Below, one piece after another: positions 5,949 through 12,256 of a DNA stretch of 12,256 nt (its first letter is position 1; each line of letters starts with the position of its first letter). Source of the DNA: Mycobacteriaceae bacterium (GTDB taxonomy: Bacteria > Actinomycetota > Actinomycetes > Mycobacteriales > Mycobacteriaceae). Position numbers and translations under genes: made by a program. The notes beneath the pieces were generated by a model. It made no database searches. It was not told the DNA's origin and worked only from the letters and a program-made list of their open reading frames with translations. The stretch is taken from positions 1 through 12,256 of the forward strand of contig JABFVX010000155.1 of the NCBI GenBank assembly GCA_013362555.1, given 5' to 3'.

Positions 5949-8246
5949 GTGCGGTCCGGGACTGATGCGGTGCAGTGGGAATACTGGCTGGAGGCGCTGA
6001 GCGGCCTGCCCGACGAGCTCGGCCTGCCGAAAGACCGGCCCCGCCCGGCCGTGTCGTCGGGCAGGTGCGGACATGTCCGGTTCCGCGTCGACGCGCACAC
6101 CGTCCGCGGGCTGGACCAGGTTGCGCGCTCGGCCGGGGCGTCGCTGTGCACCGTCGTCCGGACCGCGCTGGCGGTACTGGTCGCACGCCTGTGCGACAGT
6201 TCCGACGTCCCGATCGGCGCCCGAAACATCGGGGTCGCCGACCAGCTCGCAGTGCGCCGGTCCGCCATCGCGCCCGCCGCGCCCTTCGCGGCGCTGGTGG
6301 CGCGCGAAGCCGACGTCGACGCGCGGATCGCCGCCCACGGCACGCCCCCGCTCGACGAACTGGCTGCGGCCCTGCGTCCGCCGTCCGCCGCCGGCCACCC
6401 GCTGTTCCACGTGGGCTTCACCTTCGGCGCCTCGGGACCGGACGAATCAGGCTGCGAGCCGTTTCTGCTCGACCTGCACCTGCTCGTCGAGACCGCCGGG
6501 AAACCCGCACTCGCGCCCGGGTTGCACGCGCACCTCGTGTTCGCGGCGGACTTGTACGACGCCGCCACGGCTCGCCTGTTCACAAGTCGGCTGACCCAGG
6601 TTCTGGCGGCGGTCGCAGCGGACCCCGAGATTTCCGCAGGCGACATCGACATCCTGGGCGCGGACGAACGCGCGAACGTGGTGGCACGGTGGAACGCCAC
6701 CGATCGCCCCCCGAGCGGGCCGGCCACCCTGCCCGCGCTGCTCGCGGCCGCGGTCGCCGTGGATCCGGACGCGATCGCGGTGATCGCCGACAACCCCGGC
6801 GGCGCCCCCGCGGAGCTGACCTACCGGGAACTCGACGCGGCCGTGAACCGCCTCGCCCGCCATCTCGTATCGACGGGCGTCGGCCCGGAGTCGCTGTGCG
6901 CCTTGGCGTTCCGGCGCTCCCTCAACCTCGTCATCGCGCAGTACGCGGTCGCGGCGGCCGGTGGTGCGTATGTGCCGATAGACCCGGACCAGGCCGGCGC
7001 GCGCACCGAGTACATCCTCACCGCCGCGGCGCCTGCCTGCGTGCTGACCGACAGCGACACCGACTTCGCCGCCGCCGTCACACCGGTGGTGCGGATCGAC
7101 CGGATCGACCTCGGCGGCTACGACCCGACGCCGCTGACCGACGCCGACCGGCGCGGCCCGCTGCGGCCCGCGAACACGGCGTACGTGATCTTCACTTCCG
7201 GCTCCTCCGGCAAGCCCAAGGGCGTGTCGGTGCACCACGGCGGCATTGTCAACCATCTGCGTTGGAAGACCGCGGAATTCAGCCTGACAGCGGCCGACAC
7301 CATCATGCTCAAGGCGGCGGCGACGTTCGACCTCTCGGTGTGGGAGTTCTGGGCCGTCACGATCCGCGGCGGATGCCTGGTGCTGGCCGCGCCCAACGGA
7401 CACCACGACCCGGAATATCTGAACGCCCTGATCGCCGACTACGGCGTGACGATTCTGCATGTCGTTCCGTCCATGCTGGACGCCCTGCTGAACGCGGGCA
7501 TGGCCGTGCCGCCCCGCCGGGTCCTCACCGTGGGCGAAGCGCTGACCGGTGCACTGGCACAACGTTTCCGGCGGGAGTGTCCGGACACCGACTTCCGCAA
7601 TGTCTACGGTCCCACCGAAACCACCGTGATCGTGACCAGCCACCGGGTCACCGCCGCGGACACGTCGGTCGTGTCGATCGGCGGGCCGAACTGGAACTGC
7701 CGCGCCTACGTCCTGGACGGCAGGCTCCGCCCGTCGCCGGTCGGCGTGACCGGCGAGCTCTACCTGGCGGGGGTGCAGCTCGCCCGGGGATACCTCGGCC
7801 GCCCGGACCTGACCGCCGACCGGTTCGTGGCCAATCCGTTCCAGCCCGCGAGTCGGATGTACCGGACGGGCGATCTGGTGGCGTGGAACGGCTGCGGCGA
7901 AATCGACTTCCGTGGGCGGGCCGACTTCCAGGTCAAGATTCGCGGGTTCCGGGTGGAGCTGGGCGAGATCGTGGCGGCGCTGACGAGCCTGCCCGAGATC
8001 GCCGCGGCGGTCGTCACGGCGGTAGGCCGCGACCAGCCCGGCAGCACCAGGCTGATCGCCTACGTCGTCGCCGCGGCGGCGGACGCCGAACTGGACGTGC
8101 AGCGGTGTCGGAAGGCGCTGGCCGCGATGCTGCCCTCGTACATGGTGCCCGCCTACTTCGTCGCCCTGGAAGCCTTGCCGCTCAACGCCAACGGCAAGGT
8201 CGACCGTGCGGCGCTGCCCGATCCGCGCGGCGCCGCTACGGCTTGA
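5949..8246 (+). CDS. NRPS protein: C-terminal condensation lobe plus adenylation domain, no carrier domain
   Basis: About 765 residues. Residues ~5-250 match only the second lobe of a condensation domain, starting at the linker WEYWLEALSGLP..LPKDRPRP and running through DVPIG and HPLFHVGF. The first lobe with HHxxxDG is absent, and there is no room for it upstream. A complete adenylation domain follows: A3 TSGSSGKPKG (416-425), A4 FDLSVWEFW with Asp461, A5 YGPTETT (from 553), A7 YRTGDLV (638), A8 around VKIRGFRVELGE (662), and A10 with Lys750 (NANGK). It should activate an amino or aryl acid as AMP ester, but has no carrier of its own. The carrier could be the T domain at 10078. The start is uncertain: TTG 5916, GTG 5949 and GTG 5970 are in frame. 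I chose 5949 because CACAAT ends 6 bases before it. The 3' end overlaps the next, convergent gene by 11 bp. Confidence 0.88.
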   Translation: MRSGTDAVQWEYWLEALSGLPDELGLPKDRPRPAVSSGRCGHVRFRVDAHTVRGLDQVARSAGASLCTVVRTALAVLVARLCDSSDVPIGARNIGVADQLAVRRSAIAPAAPFAALVAREADVDARIAAHGTPPLDELAAALRPPSAAGHPLFHVGFTFGASGPDESGCEPFLLDLHLLVETAGKPALAPGLHAHLVFAADLYDAATARLFTSRLTQVLAAVAADPEISAGDIDILGADERANVVARWNATDRPPSGPATLPALLAAAVAVDPDAIAVIADNPGGAPAELTYRELDAAVNRLARHLVSTGVGPESLCALAFRRSLNLVIAQYAVAAAGGAYVPIDPDQAGARTEYILTAAAPACVLTDSDTDFAAAVTPVVRIDRIDLGGYDPTPLTDADRRGPLRPANTAYVIFTSGSSGKPKGVSVHHGGIVNHLRWKTAEFSLTAADTIMLKAAATFDLSVWEFWAVTIRGGCLVLAAPNGHHDPEYLNALIADYGVTILHVVPSMLDALLNAGMAVPPRRVLTVGEALTGALAQRFRRECPDTDFRNVYGPTETTVIVTSHRVTAADTSVVSIGGPNWNCRAYVLDGRLRPSPVGVTGELYLAGVQLARGYLGRPDLTADRFVANPFQPASRMYRTGDLVAWNGCGEIDFRGRADFQVKIRGFRVELGEIVAALTSLPEIAAAVVTAVGRDQPGSTRLIAYVVAAAADAELDVQRCRKALAAMLPSYMVPAYFVALEALPLNANGKVDRAALPDPRGAATA

Positions 8247-9933
8247 GCGCCTCGGAATCGGCGGGCCGCAGGATGTCCGGCCAGACCTCGCGGACATAGG
8301 AGCCGCACTGTTCCAGCGTTCCGGAGCGACCGGCATGGGCCCACCCCTGCGGAATCGATCGGCCGGCCGGCCAGAATGCGCACTGGCCCAAGGCATTGCG
8401 CACCACGTGATACTGCTGGTGCCGGGGCGCGGGCGCAACGCCGTCGAGTTGGCGCCTGCGCTCGAGCTTGCCGTGCGGAGTCAGGCGGACCGCGCTGCGC
8501 AGCACGTACACGTCCGGGCGCAGTTGATCGGGAACGGTGGCCTCCATGTGGCAGCGTAGGTCGGCCTCGCCGAGCTCGGTGTCCGTTGCCACTGTCACAT
8601 AGGCGGCGAGATATCGGCCCCGCGTGCTGTTCTGCTCGGCGGTCACGTACGCCGCCCGCACTCCGGCATGGCGGAGCAGCGCCCGCTCCACCTCCGCGGG
8701 CTCGATGCGCCTGCCGCGTATCTTCAGCTGGCTGTCGAGCCGACCGACGAACTCGATCGGTCCCGTCCCGGTGCGTCGCACTTCGTCGCCCGTTCGGTAG
8801 AGCCGTGATCCGGGCTGCGCGGCGAACGGATCCGGCACGAAACGGTCCGCGGTGAGGTCGGGCGCTCCCAGGTATCCCGCGGCGAGCCCGCTGCCCGCGA
8901 TGCACAGTTCGCCTGCCGCGCCGTCGGCGACCGGCTCCAGGTCGGCGTCCAGGATATAGGTCGCCATGCCCCGCAGCGCCGTCCCGAGCACCGCCGCCGC
9001 AGGCACCGGACCGTGGTAGGTCGTCGCGAACGTCGTTGTCTCGGTAGGCCCGTACGCCGCAACGAGCTTGGTGTCGGGAAGCGTCATGCGTGCGTCCCGC
9101 AGCAATTCGGGATAGACGGCTTCGCCGCCGAAGATCACCTGGTGCAGGAGCGCCAGCGCCCGCGGCTGTTCCTCGAGCAGCACGCGAAACAGCGCTGTGG
9201 TGAAAAATGCTGTGGTGACGCCGTGTTCGGTGATGAGGCGCGCGAAGTCGGTTCCCGTCCGGGGGCCGGGCGGCGCGATGGCCAACCGCCCGCCGGTGAG
9301 CAGACTGCCCCAGATCTCGAAGGTCGAGGCATCGAATGTGTGCGGCGAGTGCAGCAGCTGGCACTGGTCGGGCCCCATGGCCAGATAGTCCTGCCCACAG
9401 ACGAGGCCGACGACCGCGCGGTGCGGCACTGCCACCGCTTTGGGGTTGCCGGTCGACCCGGACGTGAACATGACGTACGCGAGGTCCGCCGGGCCGGGGG
9501 TCACCGCGGCTTCGGGCGCGGCGCCCGCGGCAGGCAGATCATCCATGGTGACGACAGTGACGGCGTCGTCGAACAGCTGCCGGTGCGCACGGTCGGTGAC
9601 CACCACCCGCGCCGCGGCCGTGCGAATGCGGTCCAGATTCCACGCGTGCGGCTGGCTCGGATCGAGCGGCACGTACGCCGCGCCCGCGGCGAGAATGCCG
9701 AGATAGGCGGCGACCAACTCCGGTCCGCGCGGGAGATAGGTGGCGACCAGCACGTTGGGCCGGTCGACGAACGCGCGCAGCGCCGCACTGACCTCAGCAG
9801 CACGCCCGTCGAGTTCGGAATACGTCATCCGGACCGCACCGAATTCCAGAGCCGGACGGTCTCCCGCAGTGTCGACCTGGCGGCGGAACACCGTGTGGAC
9901 AAGACATTGCTCCCCGTCACCGGCACCGGTCAT
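8236..9933 (-). CDS. NRPS adenylation domain with C-terminal MbtH-like fusion
   Basis: About 565 residues. Residues 1-500 are a stand-alone adenylation domain: A1/A2 region, A3 TSGSTGNPKA (157-166, the usual PKG being PKA), A4 FDASTFE (200-206), A5 AYGPTETT (293-300), A7 YRTGD (379-383), A8 GRLDSQLKIRG (397-407) and A10 PHGK with catalytic Lys489. There is no carrier domain. Residues ~506-558 (8239-8418) match MbtH-like proteins: NALGQ, FWP, PQGW, a Cys, a Tyr and WPDILRP, against the family pattern NxEGQxSLWP..PxGW..C..Y..WTDMRP. MbtH proteins are essential partners of many adenylation domains, so this enzyme probably carries its own helper. Fusions I know place MbtH at the N terminus; here it is at the C terminus. 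Start ATG 9933 is favoured over ATG 9939 by AGAGG six bases upstream. The gene opposes its NRPS neighbours and shares a 138-bp divergent promoter region. Confidence 0.9.
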   Translation of the reverse strand: MTGAGDGEQCLVHTVFRRQVDTAGDRPALEFGAVRMTYSELDGRAAEVSAALRAFVDRPNVLVATYLPRGPELVAAYLGILAAGAAYVPLDPSQPHAWNLDRIRTAAARVVVTDRAHRQLFDDAVTVVTMDDLPAAGAAPEAAVTPGPADLAYVMFTSGSTGNPKAVAVPHRAVVGLVCGQDYLAMGPDQCQLLHSPHTFDASTFEIWGSLLTGGRLAIAPPGPRTGTDFARLITEHGVTTAFFTTALFRVLLEEQPRALALLHQVIFGGEAVYPELLRDARMTLPDTKLVAAYGPTETTTFATTYHGPVPAAAVLGTALRGMATYILDADLEPVADGAAGELCIAGSGLAAGYLGAPDLTADRFVPDPFAAQPGSRLYRTGDEVRRTGTGPIEFVGRLDSQLKIRGRRIEPAEVERALLRHAGVRAAYVTAEQNSTRGRYLAAYVTVATDTELGEADLRCHMEATVPDQLRPDVYVLRSAVRLTPHGKLERRRQLDGVAPAPRHQQYHVVRNALGQCAFWPAGRSIPQGWAHAGRSGTLEQCGSYVREVWPDILRPADSEALKP

Positions 9934-9939
9934 GGGCAT

Positions 9940-9944
9940 CCTCT
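9940..9944 (-). promoter_or_regulatory. Ribosome binding site deciding the A-MbtH start
   Basis: On the minus strand AGAGG ends 6 bases before ATG at 9933 and directly abuts ATG at 9939. The spacing favours the downstream ATG. Confidence 0.5.
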
Positions 9945-10044
9945 GCTCGCGCGGCCGAACCCGGACATTTCACCAGGCGACGCCGGTGCATGGCAAATGA
10001 AAACCCCTGCCATGTATGGGAATAACGTGTCGCACGCGCGTCGG

Positions 10045-10050
10045 TAGAAT
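10045..10050 (+). promoter_or_regulatory. Possible -10 element of the T-C gene
   Basis: TAGAAT matches the -10 consensus in five of six positions and is followed 27 bases later by the ATG at 10078. The -35 area is poor: ATAACG lies at 17-bp spacing. GGAATAAC upstream also resembles an ECF-sigma -35, so the sigma factor is not decided. It lies in the shared gap with the divergent A-MbtH gene. Confidence 0.3.
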
Positions 10051-10077
10051 AATGGTCAGCTTTCCGTCCGTCGATGA

Positions 10078-11526
10078 ATGGTGTCGTGTTCGATGAATTC
10101 GCCCAGTGGCTCCGGAGCCGGCCTGGAACAGGCAATCGTCGAAATCTGGTGCGACACTCTGGGGTTGTCGTCGATTGCGGTGGACGACAACTTCTTCTAT
10201 CTGGGCGGAGATTCGCTCGCCGCGGCGAATGCCGCCACTCGGTTGAGCGACAGGTTGGGGCTGCGGTTCACCGCGGAACTGATCATGGACCGTCCGACGG
10301 TCGCCGAACTCGCTGCGAACCCGCCCGGAAAACTCGAAGACGACATGATGATTCGGCGCACCGGCGCGCGGACCCCGCTGACTCTGCTGCAACGCGGACT
10401 GTTGGCAGGCTCGCCTGCCGCAGGCCGTGTGGTCAGTCGGGCGTTCCGACTGGCAGGCCCGCTGGACACGTCCGCCCTGGGGCGGGCGGTCGGCGACGTC
10501 GTTCGCGCACACCCGGTCCTGCGGGCCGTGGTAGACGCCCAGCCGGGCCGCGCGCCCGCGCTGGTGACGCGCCACCGGCTTGCTGTGCCGTTCGCGGTCG
10601 TCGGCGCCGCTCCCGCGGAACTCGCCGATGCGGTGCGCATGCGGCGATACGCGGCAACCGCACCCGACGCCGCCGTGCTGGACGCCGTCCTCTGGGAGCT
10701 GGGTCCGCGCGATCATGCACTGCTGGTGAAATGCGATCGGCTGGCGGCCGACGAGCACGGGCTCGATGTGCTTGTCCGCGACCTCGGCGCGGCGTACGCC
10801 GCAGCCCGGTCCGGCGGCCGATGGGATCCCGTGCCCGCGGTGTGCGCGGCGCCGGGCCCCGGCAGCGTCGTGGCGAACTCCTACATCGCCGCCGCGTTGG
10901 CCTTCTGGCAGCGTCGGGCACGGGGTCTCGCCGCGGGCACGGAGCACTCGGCCTCCGATTTCCGGATCGCGCCGGAGGTCGTCGCCGCGTTGACGGAGGC
11001 GGCGCGGTCCCGAGGTGCGGACCTGACGGACGTCGTGCACGCGTGTCTGGCGGCGACGTTACTGACGGCGGGCGCGGCGCCGGGTCCCGTCGCGGTAGCG
11101 TCGCGTCTGGTGCAGCGCCCGGAGACGCCGCCTGTCGTGGGGTCGTTCGTGCGCATGCGAGCGGCTGTGGTCGAACCGAAATCGCTGTCGCGTTTCGACG
11201 AATTGCTGGGCCGCGTCGTCGACGAACGCTCGTGCGCCGAGCCGCACGAGCGGGTTCCGCTCGAATACCTCTGGGGCGAGCATGCCCTGACGCCCGCCCT
11301 GCGCGCCGACACGGTCGAACTGCGAACTGCCCCAGCGGTGTTGCCATTCCTGCCGGACGTAGAGGCTCGCGAACTCGACGATGCCGCGGGACCGCACACC
11401 GGACGGATCGTCAGCGCCGCACACGACGCACGCATGCTCGCCGAGCGCTTCATCGATCTGGCGGAGCGAGTTGCGGCAGACCCGCAATTGCCTGTGCGCG
11501 TCAGTATTCGCGACAGTTCGTGCTGA
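10078..11526 (+). CDS. NRPS carrier (T) domain plus degenerate condensation domain
   Basis: A 482-residue, two-domain synthetase piece. Residues ~12-85 are a peptidyl carrier: DDNFFYLGGDSLAAA, with Ser46 as the expected phosphopantetheine site. Residues ~98-475 are a full-length condensation-type domain: opening LTLLQRGLL, the bridging FWQRRARGL (276-284), and VVGSFVRMR and ERVPLEYLW in the second lobe. The expected HHxxxDG reads DRLAADE (220-226), so the catalytic second His is Arg221 and the Gly is Glu226; only the Asp remains. Normal amide-forming catalysis is therefore unlikely. It may be a structural docking, acceptor-gating or cryptic-activity domain. ATG 10078 is used, though GTG 10081 and ATG 10093 are possible, and none has a good ribosome site. 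It follows as the natural partner of the carrier-less C(lobe)-A protein. Its 3' end overlaps the convergent exporter gene by 26 bp. Confidence 0.9.
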   Translation: MVSCSMNSPSGSGAGLEQAIVEIWCDTLGLSSIAVDDNFFYLGGDSLAAANAATRLSDRLGLRFTAELIMDRPTVAELAANPPGKLEDDMMIRRTGARTPLTLLQRGLLAGSPAAGRVVSRAFRLAGPLDTSALGRAVGDVVRAHPVLRAVVDAQPGRAPALVTRHRLAVPFAVVGAAPAELADAVRMRRYAATAPDAAVLDAVLWELGPRDHALLVKCDRLAADEHGLDVLVRDLGAAYAAARSGGRWDPVPAVCAAPGPGSVVANSYIAAALAFWQRRARGLAAGTEHSASDFRIAPEVVAALTEAARSRGADLTDVVHACLAATLLTAGAAPGPVAVASRLVQRPETPPVVGSFVRMRAAVVEPKSLSRFDELLGRVVDERSCAEPHERVPLEYLWGEHALTPALRADTVELRTAPAVLPFLPDVEARELDDAAGPHTGRIVSAAHDARMLAERFIDLAERVAADPQLPVRVSIRDSSC

Positions 11527-12256
11527 AGTAGCCGAACCACGCGACGGCCGTCGCCAGGCAGGCCAATAGCCCGCCTGCCACGAAGGCGGCCCGCGGGTCC
11601 CCGTGCATCGCCACGGTGAGTCCGCCCATCGCCAGCACGCCGAGCGGATCGACGCTCCGGAACAGCAAGCGGCCGGTGCCGGTCGCCCGCCCCAGCATGT
11701 CCCGGCGCGTCAACAGTTGGCGCACAGTGCGGTTCACCAGACTCGCCACGACAACCGCCCACAGGTACACGAGGTTCGCGACGAACAGCGCCGCGAACGA
11801 ACCGGCGCCGCCCATGGCGACCGCCGCTCCCGACGCGACGGCAATGCCCGCGGCGACGACGGCGGTGGGCCGGAACCTGCGCGCGATCCGGGCGGCGGTG
11901 AGCGCGCCTGCGATTCCCCCGAGCCCGCCCGCGGACACGATCACGCCGACCGCGGACGGTGACATGGACAGCGTTTCGGTGGCGAAGAAGACAAGCAGCT
12001 TCTCCGAGGCCAAGCCGAAATTCACGATCATCTGCAGCACGGTCAGCACTAACAGCGGGCGCGTCGAGCCCAGGTACCGGAAGCCGTCGAGAAGGCTGCG
12101 ACTCAGGTCCGCCGCGGTCGTCTCGCCTGCGGCGGGTCGGGGACGGGCGGCCGGGCGGGTGCCGACGAGGCAGGCCAGCGACACCACGAAGGTCAACGCG
12201 TTCACGAGGAGGGCGAACTGCAGGCTCGCCGCGGCTGCCAGCGCCCCCACCGCGCC
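11501..12256 (-). CDS. MFS transporter, C-terminal part (5' end outside the window)
   Basis: The frame stays open to the window edge, so the start lies beyond 12256; the 252 visible codons are roughly the second half of a 12-helix major facilitator. Hydrophobic segments fit TM6 (FALLVNALTFVVSLACLV), then a basic cytoplasmic loop typical of the half-way point (RPAARPRP ... LLDGFRYLGSTRP), then about six more helices to the end. The loop and TM6 resemble the MFS_3/EntS-like exporter group. Next to the NRPS genes it is probably the efflux pump for their product, a common pairing. Its 3' end overlaps the T-C gene tail to tail by 26 bp. The substrate is inferred from context only. Confidence 0.85.
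   Translation of the reverse strand, partial: GAVGALAAAASLQFALLVNALTFVVSLACLVGTRPAARPRPAAGETTAADLSRSLLDGFRYLGSTRPLLVLTVLQMIVNFGLASEKLLVFFATETLSMSPSAVGVIVSAGGLGGIAGALTAARIARRFRPTAVVAAGIAVASGAAVAMGGAGSFAALFVANLVYLWAVVVASLVNRTVRQLLTRRDMLGRATGTGRLLFRSVDPLGVLAMGGLTVAMHGDPRAAFVAGGLLACLATAVAWFGYFSTNCREY

Noticed and set aside
5975..8299. Very long plus-strand frame overlapping the first NRPS gene
   Set aside because: It encodes an Arg/Pro/Gly-rich product with no domain. The other frame carries all adenylation core motifs.
6447..8438. Long minus-strand frame antisense to the first NRPS gene
   Set aside because: The composition is typical of shadow frames (Arg, Val, Gln, His) and no motif is recognisable.
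5949..12256. Siderophore locus under iron control
   Set aside because: An MbtH domain and an exporter could suggest it, but no IdeR/DmdR-type iron box was seen in the gaps at 5815-5948 or 9940-10077. No salicylate, hydroxamate or uptake gene is present in the window.

Overview
This is a GC-rich actinobacterial window, probably from Nocardia or a near relative in the Mycobacteriales. The reasons are codon use strongly biased to G/C in third positions, GTG starts, apparently leaderless promoters, a KstR-type sterol operator, an MbtH-like domain and families of long intergenic palindromes. The genus is an inference; nothing in the sequence names it. No RNA gene, CRISPR array or insertion sequence was seen, and no gene-free stretch exceeds 300 bases.

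Left part (1-5814), a regulator and lipid/steroid-type oxidoreductase region. A LacI-type regulator (+) and a TetR-type regulator (-) converge on a 70-bp near-perfect palindrome. A related half palindrome sits at the left window edge. The TetR gene faces away from a cytochrome P450 gene (+), and two tandem copies of an inverted repeat lie between them, so this TetR is the obvious candidate controller of itself and perhaps of the P450. Next comes an extended short-chain dehydrogenase (+) with a C-terminal zinc-ribbon-like module, behind a near-consensus KstR operator. After it is an NTF2/SnoaL-fold protein (-) carrying the EDPVGS motif that holds the catalytic base of ketosteroid isomerases. 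Three copies of a 51-bp palindrome, and one decayed relative, occupy the gaps around the P450 and dehydrogenase genes. A P450, a KstR-boxed dehydrogenase and a KSI-like protein together suggest steroid or sterol-like substrates.

Right part (5949-12256), a small dispersed nonribosomal peptide synthetase (NRPS) locus. The first gene (+) is a C-terminal condensation lobe fused to a complete adenylation domain with no carrier domain. The second gene (-) is another adenylation domain with an MbtH-like domain fused to its C terminus, an unusual order. The third gene (+) is a carrier domain with an intact GGDSL site followed by a full-length condensation domain whose HHxxxDG motif has decayed. The fourth gene (-), cut by the window edge, is the C-terminal half of an MFS exporter. 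The NRPS genes overlap tail to tail (11 bp and 26 bp). The first and third genes read together as one split module, C(lobe)-A / T-C, with the A-MbtH gene inserted in the opposite direction. No intact condensation active site is visible in the window, so the pathway either uses another synthetase elsewhere or works without ordinary condensation.
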